Shown: one piece after another, positions 1 through 7,673 of the stretch
How positions within the stretch are numbered: the first letter of the stretch is position 1
How the letters are laid out: the number at the start of each line of letters is the position of its first letter
Source: Armatimonadota bacterium
GTDB taxonomy: Bacteria; Armatimonadota; Zipacnadia; Zipacnadales; UBA11051
Direction of reading: 5' to 3'
Assembly (NCBI GenBank): GCA_030612305.1
Contig: JAUWOG010000042.1
Location: forward strand, 1 to 10,029
DNA length: 10,029 nt
The notes under the pieces: model-generated
Seen by the model: the letters and a program-made list of their open reading frames with translations, nothing else
Databases searched by the model: none
What the model was told of the DNA's origin: nothing
Position numbers and translations under genes: made by a program

Positions 1-678
1 GACACCGACTACATTGACCTCTACCAGCTCCACCATCCCGACCCACAGACACCCGTCGAAGAGACGCTCTCCACGCTCGACACGCTCATCAAGCAGGGCA
101 AGGTCCGCTACGTCGGCGTCGCCAATCACTACGCCTGGCAGGTCGCCCATTACCTGGGGCAGGCGGCCCTGCACGATTGGGAGCCGGTCATTTCAATGCA
201 GGTGCGCTACAACCTCCTCGACCGCGTCATCGAGAATGAGACGACACACTTCGCCAAGCGCTTCAACATCGCGCTGATGACCTATGGCCCGCTCTGCGGC
301 GGCATCCTCACCGGGAAGTACAAGCGCGGCGAGCCACTCCCCGAAGGCAGCCGCCTCGCCAAGATGTCCGCAATGGCGGACGGCTTCACTGACGCGGTCT
401 GGGATGTCCTCGACGAAGTGGAAGCGATGGCAGGCAGGTACGGCATCAGGATGAACCAACTGGCGCTCAAGTGGGTGCTCTCGAAGGACTACATCACCAC
501 GCCGATTATCGGTGGCAGCCGCCCCGAGCATTTCGACCCGATGTATGAGCTCTTCGACATCCAGATTGAGCAGGAAGACATCGCCCGCCTGGATGAACTC
601 ACCGAGTCGTTCCGCTTCCAGGCCTTCGCCAATCAGCCGAAGACCGAGGGTGGCGACGTGGCCCTGAACCGCTGGTAA
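1..678 (+). CDS. Aldo/keto reductase, 5' truncated by window edge
   Basis: The frame is open from base 1 to the TAA at 676-678, giving 225 residues, about two-thirds of a normal 310-340 residue aldo/keto reductase. Visible family motifs are the strand-helix segment DYIDLYQLHHPD, where the first His (visible residue 11) matches the catalytic His of the D-Y-K-H tetrad; the GKVRYVGVANH segment (residues 34-44); and PIIGGSRPEHF near residue 170, the NADP(H)-phosphate binding region. The part carrying the catalytic Asp, Tyr and Lys lies before the window. The family reduces aldehydes or ketones with NADPH in a cytoplasmic TIM barrel. The sequence resembles the broad Tas/YajO-like group, so the substrate cannot be named. 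It lies 41 bases upstream of the exported lyase on the same strand and may be cotranscribed with it, so a role in reducing a sugar or keto-uronate is plausible but inferred. No terminator is seen after it. Confidence 0.92.
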   Translation, partial: DTDYIDLYQLHHPDPQTPVEETLSTLDTLIKQGKVRYVGVANHYAWQVAHYLGQAALHDWEPVISMQVRYNLLDRVIENETTHFAKRFNIALMTYGPLCGGILTGKYKRGEPLPEGSRLAKMSAMADGFTDAVWDVLDEVEAMAGRYGIRMNQLALKWVLSKDYITTPIIGGSRPEHFDPMYELFDIQIEQEDIARLDELTESFRFQAFANQPKTEGGDVALNRW

Positions 679-711
679 AATGCTGGCAACGCGCCGCCGC
701 AATCGAACCAG

Positions 712-717
712 AGAAGG
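712..717 (+). promoter_or_regulatory. Shine-Dalgarno AGAAGG of the lyase gene, unusually close to the GTG start
   Basis: AGAAGG ends only two bases before the GTG at 720. The next possible in-frame start, TTG at 729, would be 11 bases away, and later candidates (GTG 747, ATG 750) would remove part of the hydrophobic signal sequence. The site therefore leaves the exact start between 720 and 729 open. Both choices keep the signal peptide. Confidence 0.45.
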
Positions 718-719
718 AC

Positions 720-3700
720 GTGACGCACTTGTTCTTGAGACTGCTTGTGATGCTCATTCTCATGCTCTCAGCTACGCTCTGCCTCGGTGCCACCGGCGGG
801 GTCAACAAGGACGAAGGCAGCCTCTTCACGGCTGAGATGATCGCCAACGCCCGGCGGAACGTAGAGAAGTACGAGTGGGCCGGCAGACTGAAAAATAGCG
901 CTGTCGGCGCCGCTGCGTGGTGGATCAAGCAGAGCGACGAGGACCTCTGGAACATAGTGCCCTCATGGACACTCCGGCGGGGGCTTTTCGTCGGCCCTCG
1001 CAGCAAGCTCTCCTGCCCGATCTGCCACAAGTCCGGCCGCGACCGCTACTGGAATGCCGACCCGGTCAACAAGCCCTGGAAGATTAGCTGCCGTAACTGC
1101 GGCGCGGTCTTCCCGAAGAACGATTTCCGGGCATTCTATCAGAGCGCGCTGGTGGATGGCGTGTTTGACCCCGCCAAGGGCGACCCGAAATACCTCGTCA
1201 ATGTTGTTGATGATGCGAAGGCCGCCGGCTACGACCCCACCTTCGGTGTGGACAATGGCGAAGGCTGGGTGGATGCGGACGGCGATCCGCTCTATTTCGC
1301 AGCCTACTATTGCCAGCACTATGGCTGGAACCGCACCGTGAGTGCCATCGGCAGCCTGGCCGACGCATGGGTGTTCACCGGCGAGCAGATCCATGCCCAC
1401 AAGGCCGCCGTCCTGCTCGACCGCATCGCCGACATCTACCCTCACCTCGACTACTATACTCAGAACACCAAGCACTTCGGAGGCCAGGGCAAGATACGCT
1501 ACCACCACTATGAGGGCTACTCGCTGAAGATCCTCGTGCCGGCCTATGACAAGATCGTCTCAGGAATCGCCGACGACGCGGCCCTCTTCGACTTCCTCGC
1601 CACCAAAGCTCAACAGTACGACCACATCGAGAATCCGAAGCGCTCGCTGGCCGACTTCAACCGCAACTATCAGGATGGCGTCATCCGCGAGGCCGCCGAG
1701 TATATCCGCCTCGGCAAGATCCAAGCCAACGGTGCGCTCGACCGCGAGACCATGGCCCTCCTCGGCATTGTCCTCGATGAGAACCCGGACGCCGAGGCGA
1801 TGCTGGACTGGATATTCCAGAAGGGGACAGTCTGGTACGGGAGTTCCGCGAAGCCGATTCCGACGCTCTTCACTGCCAGCAACATCAGCCGCGACGGAGC
1901 CGGACCGGAGTCAGCCCCCGGCTACAATCTCGGCTGCTACGGCCCGCCGCTCCTGCGCATTGCCAAGCTGCTTCGCGACTACAAGCCCTACACGAAGCAT
2001 GACATCGTCCGCGACTTCCCCCGCATGAAGAAGGCCCTCGACTGGCCGATAGACTTGATGATGATAGACGCCTACTTCCCGCGCATAGGGGACAGCAGTT
2101 GCGGCGATGTCTATGTGGCCGGCTTCGGCGAGGAATTCTACAAGGTCGGCTTCCAGATCTACCGCGATCCCCGTTTCGCCCAGGTACTCTACCGCAGACA
2201 CAAGCGCAGCATGGAGACCCTCTACGGGTCCGTCTATGACCACGATCCGGAGCAGATACGCAAAGACGTCATCGCAGCGATAGATCGAGTCGGCCCGGAC
2301 ATCATCCTGCACAGCCACAACATGAACGGCTACGGCCTGGGTATCCTTCGAACCGCAGCCGCCGAGCCGCTCAACGCATGGCTCTACTACGGCCATACCG
2401 CAGGCCACGGTCATCCCGACAAGCTCAACATCGGGCTCTTCGCAAAGAGCATCGAGATGCTGCCCGACATCGGCGTCGCGTACTCCGACCCCGCCGTGCA
2501 CAGATATGGCCTCTACGACAACACGCTCGGCCACAACACAGTGCTGGTCAACAGGCAGCGGCAGATTGACAACGGCGAGATCGGCAATGCCTACCTCTTT
2601 GATGCCAATTGCCGGGTCAAGGTCATGGACATTTCCAGCCCGCGAGCCTACCCGGAGGCTCCGCTCTACCGTCGCACGATCGCCGCAGTCAACGTCTCAG
2701 CCGACGACGCCTACCTCGTTGACATCTTCCGCGTTCGCGGCGGCCATTCGCACGACTACATGCTCCACACCCATGACGTGCCGCTGACCACCGGCGGCCT
2801 CGACCTTGTCGCGCAGGAAAAGGGCACACTGGCGGGGCCTGATTTCCCCTACGCCCAACCGCTGAAGGGCATCAGGCCTCGCAGCCGGCATGAGAACAAC
2901 GGCTTCTACATGCTCAAGGACGTGCGGTGGGATACGAACCCGGGGGATGACGGCTACGTGGACTTCGCGTACCAGCGCGCCAACATGCGGGTGCGGATGC
3001 TCAACATGGCGGGGACGAAACTCGCCCTCAGTAAGGGCGGTGTGCCACCTCTGTCCGCCGGAAAAGAGATGCACTTTCTCACCTGCGCGCGCGAAGGTGG
3101 AGAAGACCTGGCAAGCGTCTTCGTGACGATCATCGAGCCGTACTCGGGCGAGCCGCTGATCGCTTCGGCCTCCCTCGTAGCCATAGAGCCCTCGGCCGAT
3201 TCCCCTGCATCGCAGCAGCCCATTGCGATAAAGGTGCAGCTCACCAGTGGCCGCACCGACTACGTCATCCACTGCCCGGACGGCGAGGCGCAACACACCT
3301 GCGACAGCCGCATCCGCATGACGGGGGTCTTTGCAGTGGCCTCACACGACGCCGATGGCCAGTGGGACCGTTTCTACCTCCTGGGCGGCACGCAACTGGC
3401 AGCGGGGGAGCTCGGAGTGGGCCTGCCGGTCCCAGCCTGCACGGGGAAGATACGTGACTTCGACCGAAAGATGGACGGGGACAATTGCATCTATGCCGAC
3501 ATCCGCCTGCCCGAGGGTGACTCCCTCCGCGGCCAGCAGATCGTCATCTACACCGAGCCGCCGACCCCGTGGTATCCTCCGAAGTACAAGGCAGAGGGCT
3601 TCCCCCAGCTTGTTACCTACCGTATCGAGGATGTCAGACCCGACCCAGCGAATCCTAACGGCAGCGCGATCTCCGTCGGGGAATACGTCTTCACACGGGG

Positions 3701-3869
3701 CTACAAGCAGGTCGCCGAGACGCTCTCAGGCAACATCTTCGCCGCAAGTCGCGCCAAGGCAGGCCTCGGCACGAAGTACTGGGACTACGACTCCGGAGTC
3801 GCCTACCACTTCAAGCCCGGCGACACCTTCACCATCCTCAACGCTGCCTACCTCGAACTCGACAGATAG
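720..3869 (+). CDS. Exported heparinase II/III-like polysaccharide lyase with N-terminal zinc ribbon
   Basis: This 1049-residue protein begins with a hydrophobic signal peptide (residues 1-24, probable cleavage after LGA), so it should act outside the cytoplasm. Next come two CxxC pairs, C99/C102 and C124/C127, which look like a zinc ribbon. The middle part (about 190-520) fits the alpha-toroid seen in heparinase and alginate lyases, with RYHHYEGY around H262/H263. The beta-sandwich follows with the hallmark HGHPDKLNIG (H563, H565, D567), LPDIG (D583) and GHNTVLVNRQRQ (H605), which match the conserved His/Asp region of the Hepar_II_III domain. By family knowledge such enzymes cleave uronate glycans (heparan, alginate, oligo-uronides) by beta-elimination. 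The polymer is not predictable here. At 1049 residues it is longer than Pedobacter heparinases II and III (roughly 660-770). The excess is the ribbon and a C-terminal beta-rich tail after about 880. The stop TAG is 16 bases from the stop of the opposing gene. Confidence 0.87.
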   Translation: MTHLFLRLLVMLILMLSATLCLGATGGVNKDEGSLFTAEMIANARRNVEKYEWAGRLKNSAVGAAAWWIKQSDEDLWNIVPSWTLRRGLFVGPRSKLSCPICHKSGRDRYWNADPVNKPWKISCRNCGAVFPKNDFRAFYQSALVDGVFDPAKGDPKYLVNVVDDAKAAGYDPTFGVDNGEGWVDADGDPLYFAAYYCQHYGWNRTVSAIGSLADAWVFTGEQIHAHKAAVLLDRIADIYPHLDYYTQNTKHFGGQGKIRYHHYEGYSLKILVPAYDKIVSGIADDAALFDFLATKAQQYDHIENPKRSLADFNRNYQDGVIREAAEYIRLGKIQANGALDRETMALLGIVLDENPDAEAMLDWIFQKGTVWYGSSAKPIPTLFTASNISRDGAGPESAPGYNLGCYGPPLLRIAKLLRDYKPYTKHDIVRDFPRMKKALDWPIDLMMIDAYFPRIGDSSCGDVYVAGFGEEFYKVGFQIYRDPRFAQVLYRRHKRSMETLYGSVYDHDPEQIRKDVIAAIDRVGPDIILHSHNMNGYGLGILRTAAAEPLNAWLYYGHTAGHGHPDKLNIGLFAKSIEMLPDIGVAYSDPAVHRYGLYDNTLGHNTVLVNRQRQIDNGEIGNAYLFDANCRVKVMDISSPRAYPEAPLYRRTIAAVNVSADDAYLVDIFRVRGGHSHDYMLHTHDVPLTTGGLDLVAQEKGTLAGPDFPYAQPLKGIRPRSRHENNGFYMLKDVRWDTNPGDDGYVDFAYQRANMRVRMLNMAGTKLALSKGGVPPLSAGKEMHFLTCAREGGEDLASVFVTIIEPYSGEPLIASASLVAIEPSADSPASQQPIAIKVQLTSGRTDYVIHCPDGEAQHTCDSRIRMTGVFAVASHDADGQWDRFYLLGGTQLAAGELGVGLPVPACTGKIRDFDRKMDGDNCIYADIRLPEGDSLRGQQIVIYTEPPTPWYPPKYKAEGFPQLVTYRIEDVRPDPANPNGSAISVGEYVFTRGYKQVAETLSGNIFAASRAKAGLGTKYWDYDSGVAYHFKPGDTFTILNAAYLELDR

Positions 3870-3885
3870 GCCGCGCGTGTTGGCG

Positions 3886-6330
3886 TCAGATTTCAATGAC
3901 CCTCCCCGGCTCGAGCTCGACCGTGCGGGTGCGCCCATCCACGACGACCTGCAACGTCAGGGCTTCGCTGCGGGTGGTCTTCAGATAGACTGCTCCGGTG
4001 GCTGCCGCAGTCGCCTCCCACTGGCCGCTGTTCTCCACCTGCACGCGGGCCTTCCGGCAGTCCGCGCAGAACTTGCCGAGGCTCACCTCGTACTCCAGAC
4101 CCTCATCGTGAGTGACGGTGCAGCCCTCCGGCACCGGCACCATGTCCCAATCAGGCACCGCAAACCGCAGGCAAGACGAGAGGGGCTCCTGCGCGAGGTT
4201 CACAACCGCCAGATACTCCGGCGTGAGCCGGGCCTCCACCGGCCCGTCACCCTCGGCGCGCAACACGCGGCCCACTTGACTCCGCGTCGCCTCCGCAGTC
4301 TGGTTCGGATAGATCGCCAGCGCGACATCGGAGACGACATCGCCGGCGCCATACTCCGCCGCGCGATCGGTGTACGACAGCACGAGGAAATCCTCCATCC
4401 CCGTGTATGTCGGATAGTGGTGTTTCGCCTGATACGCGATCCCTTTGCTGCCGAATATCACGTAGCCGATGGTATTATCCACATTCGCCCAACGCGTCTC
4501 ATCGGTGCGGAACCACTCGTCCTGCCGCGACATCTCCGAGCGCGACGTGAACTCCGCCTGCTCGGTGTACAGCGTCCGTTTCCCGGGCGCTAGATCGGCC
4601 ATCTCCGAGTAGTCCTCATTCCGCACGCCGACTTCTCCGGATCTCTGCTCCACCACCTTCACGGCTTCCGCCGCCGTGGTGCGGTCGAAGAAGAACGCGA
4701 TACCGTCCTCCGGCACAATCAGCGCCATGTTCTGGATCAGCTTGCCGCCCTCGCGCTCGATCTGCGCAACCGCCGCGAAGCCATTACCATCTTCAGCCAC
4801 GTTGGATTGCCGGTTGCGCATCCCGCCTTCCCAGGCCGGCTCGCACTTGTACGTCCCCGACAGGCTATGGAAGTGCGGCGTGACGACCCACGTGCCCCCC
4901 TTCGGCTGCACCACAACGACCGGCCAGTTCCGCCACGAGAAACTGGCGGTCGTGTTCTGCCCCTTCCGCGTCACAAAGCCCCCGTGCGGGAAGACATGGA
5001 CGCCCTGCTGCCAGTCCTTGAACTCCGCCTCCGTACATGGTTCAGCGCCGTCGCCCATCAGCCAGTGCAGCAGGAAACTGCCGGCCGCGCTGACCATCGC
5101 ACTCCGCTCATAGGTGCGGAAGGACTGCGCCTCGTTGATGCGATACTGTATCGGATCCGGAGTGGACACATGCCCATCGCCGATACTGTCCATGACCTGC
5201 TTGACCCGCTGTGTGGCACGGCGTTCGATGTAGGCCGCGTGCGGGTCCTCGAAAAGCAGGTTCATCACCGCATGGGGCGAGACCGTGGATATCGGCAGCA
5301 GCGTGGCGTGCATGAAATACCACCAGTCCATGCCCTGCACCGCCAGCATCGGGCCGTCGTCCTCCGCCAGCTTCTTCATCGTCTCGTATATCGGCTGCCG
5401 GTTGAAGCGCACCACCTCAGAGACTTCCATGTCGCCGAGGCAACGGTTCAGCAGCGCCTCGCCCGCGAAGCCGATACCCGACGCCAGGTAGCTCGGATGC
5501 ACGAAGCCGTGATTCTCGACTGAGAAATCCGGGTGTATCGTAGCGCCGACAGACCTGCTCCATTCTTTGACCGAAGTCCCCTGCAACTCGGCGGCATTGC
5601 GCCCATAGTCGTATGGCGTGACGAAGATATTGGCGATCCACTTGTCCGCCGCCTCGCGCCATTTCCCCGCATCCGGGTGGCCTTGTAGCAGACACGCCGC
5701 CGTGTCCAGACCGTGCGCCGTCCACCCATTCTCCTCCGTCTGCGTATTCCCGTAGGTGCCCACTCTGGGCAGCTCCTCACACCACCGCTCGGCATACCAG
5801 CTCGCCACATTGGCCACAAGCTGCCGCGTCTCGTCGTCGAGTTCATCCCACAACAGCCACGCGCCCTGGCACATGTGCCCGACGGCGCTCCCCGTCTGAC
5901 TCGCCTGGAAGAAGTTAGCCCCCTCACCGCCCCATTTCGTGCCGGACAAGACCTCGTGTGTTCCAGCGCGAACGCACTCATCCGGCCCCGAGTTGTGCGT
6001 GAAGCCCAGATACCGGATCGCCCCGATCGCGTGCTGAAGCACATCGTCAAGCGGCACCGTACCGTCGTAGCCCACCGAGCGGCCCGCCAGATACGCCACA
6101 GCATACGTCATAATCGGGTATGCGGTCTCGATGCCGTAGTAGTAGGCCCCGCCGTAGAAATGCCCACAGTTCGGCCGCTCGGGCCACTCCTGATACGTGG
6201 CCTCCGCTATCGGCAACCAGCGCAGCACCGGCTCCAGATATGCCGCCTTCCATATCTCCGAGACTGTCTCAGGCAATTCGATGGGCTTCACTGATCCTAT
6301 CAGCGACTCGTCAATCTGAAATTCGCTCAT
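3886..6330 (-). CDS. Large cytoplasmic alpha-toroid/beta-sandwich protein, probable glycan-active enzyme, family unassigned
   Basis: This 814-residue protein has no signal peptide or membrane segment. I do not recognise a named family. The first half is helical and rich in aromatic and acidic repeats such as TEENGWTAHG (residues 198-207) and HPDFSVENHGFVHPSY (266-281). The Asn-His and Glu-Asn-His clusters resemble the active-site cleft of (alpha/alpha)-toroid lyases and hydrolases. The second half is beta-rich, with WANVDNTIGYVIFG and many Val/Thr-alternating strands, recalling the beta-sandwich that follows the toroid in polysaccharide lyases such as PL8 or PL12. Function as a lyase or hydrolase on imported oligosaccharides is inferred from this layout and from its position between a KDG kinase and an exported lyase. 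An earlier ATG at 6336 touches the Shine-Dalgarno sequence, so the ATG at 6330 is preferred. It ends tail to tail with the lyase gene. It lies downstream of a terminator and so probably has its own promoter. Confidence 0.8.
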   Translation of the reverse strand: MSEFQIDESLIGSVKPIELPETVSEIWKAAYLEPVLRWLPIAEATYQEWPERPNCGHFYGGAYYYGIETAYPIMTYAVAYLAGRSVGYDGTVPLDDVLQHAIGAIRYLGFTHNSGPDECVRAGTHEVLSGTKWGGEGANFFQASQTGSAVGHMCQGAWLLWDELDDETRQLVANVASWYAERWCEELPRVGTYGNTQTEENGWTAHGLDTAACLLQGHPDAGKWREAADKWIANIFVTPYDYGRNAAELQGTSVKEWSRSVGATIHPDFSVENHGFVHPSYLASGIGFAGEALLNRCLGDMEVSEVVRFNRQPIYETMKKLAEDDGPMLAVQGMDWWYFMHATLLPISTVSPHAVMNLLFEDPHAAYIERRATQRVKQVMDSIGDGHVSTPDPIQYRINEAQSFRTYERSAMVSAAGSFLLHWLMGDGAEPCTEAEFKDWQQGVHVFPHGGFVTRKGQNTTASFSWRNWPVVVVQPKGGTWVVTPHFHSLSGTYKCEPAWEGGMRNRQSNVAEDGNGFAAVAQIEREGGKLIQNMALIVPEDGIAFFFDRTTAAEAVKVVEQRSGEVGVRNEDYSEMADLAPGKRTLYTEQAEFTSRSEMSRQDEWFRTDETRWANVDNTIGYVIFGSKGIAYQAKHHYPTYTGMEDFLVLSYTDRAAEYGAGDVVSDVALAIYPNQTAEATRSQVGRVLRAEGDGPVEARLTPEYLAVVNLAQEPLSSCLRFAVPDWDMVPVPEGCTVTHDEGLEYEVSLGKFCADCRKARVQVENSGQWEATAAATGAVYLKTTRSEALTLQVVVDGRTRTVELEPGRVIEI

Positions 6331-6332
6331 CT

Positions 6333-6413
6333 TCATCCCTCCGTAATGATCCGTACTGTCTGAATACCGTATGGACGCAACTGCAGTGTGAAATCCTCGG
6401 TCTCAACCACCAT
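6333..6413 (-). pseudogene. Possible C-terminal remnant of a lost glycoside hydrolase gene, or a short coupled leader peptide
   Basis: In one minus-strand frame, the 26 codons from the ATG at 6413 to the TGA at 6335-6333 read MVVETEDFTLQL followed by RPYGIQTVRIITEG. The pattern of a last beta strand followed by PYGIQTVRI is what I associate with the C-terminal end of bacterial sugar hydrolases such as GH38 alpha-mannosidases (inference from memory of the family). Upstream of 6413 the frame stays open but the peptide becomes Arg/Cys/Pro-rich and looks non-coding. The stop lies two bases before the preferred start of the toroid gene, which is typical operon spacing. Two explanations fit: the tail of a deleted upstream gene, or a small translated leader coupled to the next gene. 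Nothing at 6413 forms a good ribosome binding site, which favours the remnant. Confidence 0.35.
6337..6342 (-). promoter_or_regulatory. Shine-Dalgarno GGAGGG that fixes the start of the toroid gene
   Basis: Read on the minus strand, GGAGGG directly abuts an ATG at 6336, leaving no spacing. The second in-frame ATG, at 6330, is six bases downstream, a normal distance. The protein therefore most likely begins MSEFQID rather than MKMSEF. The same bases also encode the last codons of a short upstream reading frame that ends at 6333. Confidence 0.75.
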
Positions 6414-6426
6414 CGCCCTGCAGACA

Positions 6427-6479
6427 ACGGGTCTCACATTTCGCTCACGGGTCGCAGGAGGCCTGCAATACGGCCTGCA
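6427..6479. repeat. Cluster of short direct repeats between terminator and toroid gene
   Basis: ACGGGTC occurs at 6427-6433 and 6448-6454, exactly 21 bases apart, about two helical turns. GGCCTGCA occurs at 6460-6467 and 6472-6479, 12 bases apart. The bases 6454-6466 also form GCAGG-AGG-CCTGC, a small hairpin. The stretch lies just downstream of the kinase terminator and upstream of the toroid gene, where a promoter for that gene would be expected. It may hold regulator half-sites or be debris of a rearrangement. I found no convincing -35/-10 pair. Confidence 0.4.
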
Positions 6480-6488
6480 TTCACTCAC

Positions 6489-6520
6489 AAAAAGAGGGAG
6501 ACCTGCGCAGGTCTCCCTCT
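6489..6520 (-). terminator. Intrinsic terminator of the KDG kinase operon
   Basis: Bases 6493-6520 are a perfect 28-base inverted repeat (14-base arms, AGAGGGAGACCTGC and its complement). It can form a 12-bp stem with a GCGC loop. On the minus strand it is followed by a run of five T residues (6493-6489). It begins 24 bases after the kinase stop codon at 6545. On the plus strand no T run follows, so it acts for minus-strand transcription. It should separate the glycosyltransferase/oxidoreductase/kinase group from the toroid gene. Confidence 0.9.
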
Positions 6521-6544
6521 GGTGATGCCTGTACATAGTGATGT

Positions 6545-7576
6545 CTATCGCTGCACGCGACCTGAGCCGCCCGACTCCATCAGATGCTCGACCTCGGCCA
6601 CGGTCATCATGTTCGGGTCGCCGTGGACGGTGTGTTTCAGGCAGCTTGCCGAGACCGCGAAGTCGAGGCATTCCTGCGGCCCTTTGCCGGCCAGCTTCGC
6701 GCAGATCATCGCGGCAGCAAAGCTGTCGCCGCCGCCGACTCGATCCACGATGTCAGTGATCTCATAGAACGGGCCGACGTACATCTCACTCCCGTCATAG
6801 AGCACGCCGCTCCAGGTGTTGTGGGATGCGCTGACACTCCCGCGCAGAGTGATGCAGACCGACTTGAGGTTCGGGAAGCGCTCCATCAGCTTCTCGCCGA
6901 CATAGCGGTAGGCGTCCGCCTCGACATGGCCGCCCTCGACATCCGCGCCCGGAGCCGCGATGCCGAACACCTTGTCGGCGTCCTCCTCATTCCCGATGGC
7001 GTAGTCGGTAGCCTCGACCAACTCCGGCATTACCTCGCCGGCCGACTTCCCCCATTTCCACAGATTCTTGCGGTAGTTCAGGTCGGTCGAGACCGTCACC
7101 CCTTTGGCCTTCGCGACACCGAGGGCTTCCTTGACGACCGCCGCGGCCGCCTCCGATATGGCAGGTGTGATGCCCGTCCAGTGGAACCAGTCCGCGCCCT
7201 CGAACGCCGCTTCCCAGTCTATGTCCCCCGGCTGGACCTCCGACACCGCCGAATGTGCGCGGTCATAGACAACCTTCGAGGGCCGCTGCACTGCGCCCGC
7301 CTCCAGGAAGTAGATCCCGAGCCGCTCGCCTTGACGCACGATGTAGCTGGTGTCAACTCCGTACTGGCGCACCGAGTTCAGACACGCCTGACCGATCGGA
7401 TTATCCGGCAGCGCCGTCACAAAGCGCGCATTGACGCCGAAGTTCGCCAGGCTGATTGCCACGTTTGCCTCGCCGCCACCGTAGGTCGCCTCGAACACGT
7501 TTGTCTGGTTGAAGCGCAGGAACTCCGGCGGCTTCAACCGCAGCATGATCTCTCCGAACGTTACTGCTGTAGGCAT
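6545..7576 (-). CDS. kdgK: 2-keto-3-deoxygluconate kinase (PfkB family)
   Basis: This 343-residue cytoplasmic PfkB/ribokinase-fold kinase phosphorylates a sugar acid with ATP. It has FGEIMLRL at the N-terminus, the sugar-site GGGEANVA (residues 33-40), GIYFLEAG (87-94), YDRAHSA (104-110), DLNYRKNLW (165-173) and DRVGGGDSFAAAM with the catalytic base D284. The YDRxxSA and DxNYRxxLW motifs are those I associate with KDG kinases rather than fructokinases or ribokinases. R106 and R169 are the likely carboxylate and keto-acid contacts (inference). The expected product is KDPG, cleaved by an aldolase that is not in this window. The ATG at 7576 is preceded by GAGGAG at 7590-7585 with an 8-base spacer. 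The gene follows the oxidoreductase by 97 bases on the same strand and is closed by the terminator at 6489-6520. Length is normal for the family. Confidence 0.9.
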   Translation of the reverse strand: MPTAVTFGEIMLRLKPPEFLRFNQTNVFEATYGGGEANVAISLANFGVNARFVTALPDNPIGQACLNSVRQYGVDTSYIVRQGERLGIYFLEAGAVQRPSKVVYDRAHSAVSEVQPGDIDWEAAFEGADWFHWTGITPAISEAAAAVVKEALGVAKAKGVTVSTDLNYRKNLWKWGKSAGEVMPELVEATDYAIGNEEDADKVFGIAAPGADVEGGHVEADAYRYVGEKLMERFPNLKSVCITLRGSVSASHNTWSGVLYDGSEMYVGPFYEITDIVDRVGGGDSFAAAMICAKLAGKGPQECLDFAVSASCLKHTVHGDPNMMTVAEVEHLMESGGSGRVQR

Positions 7577-7673
7577 TTGTCATACTCCTCTTCTCGCGGC
7601 AAGTGCCGCCTCTCGTTGAGTGCCCGACCTCTTCCTGCCGGTCCCGACCTTCGACGCATCAGCGCCGTCGCTG

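Noticed and set aside
193..702. 169-codon minus-strand frame antisense to the aldo/keto reductase
   Set aside because: The plus strand encodes the clear reductase motifs. The antisense peptide shows the Ala/Val/Glu/His bias of a mirror frame.
736..794. Lipoprotein signal (Cys21) in the lyase
   Set aside because: Residues before Cys21 are A-T-L, and a Leu directly before the Cys does not fit a lipobox. Signal peptidase I cleavage after LGA at residue 24 fits better.
3851..3919. Near-identical CTCGAACTCGAC and CTCGAGCTCGAC close to the ends of the two convergent genes
   Set aside because: Both are ordinary Leu-Glu/Glu-Leu codon runs within coding sequence in different orientation. There is no flanking similarity to suggest an insertion or duplication.
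3331..4593. 420-codon plus-strand open frame running across the junction of the lyase and toroid genes
   Set aside because: Its peptide is Arg/Ser/Pro/Thr-rich without domain motifs and overlaps two well-supported genes in other frames. Long false frames are expected in GC-rich DNA.
7596..7609. Inverted repeat GCGGCA-AG-TGCCGC just upstream of the kinase ribosome binding site
   Set aside because: Six-base arms with a two-base loop, no T run, and high GC background make it likely to be chance. It is not a terminator between the oxidoreductase and kinase.
7652..7670. CGACG...CGTCG hairpin right after the oxidoreductase stop
   Set aside because: The stem is only five base pairs and no T-rich tail follows on the minus strand, so a terminator call is not supported.
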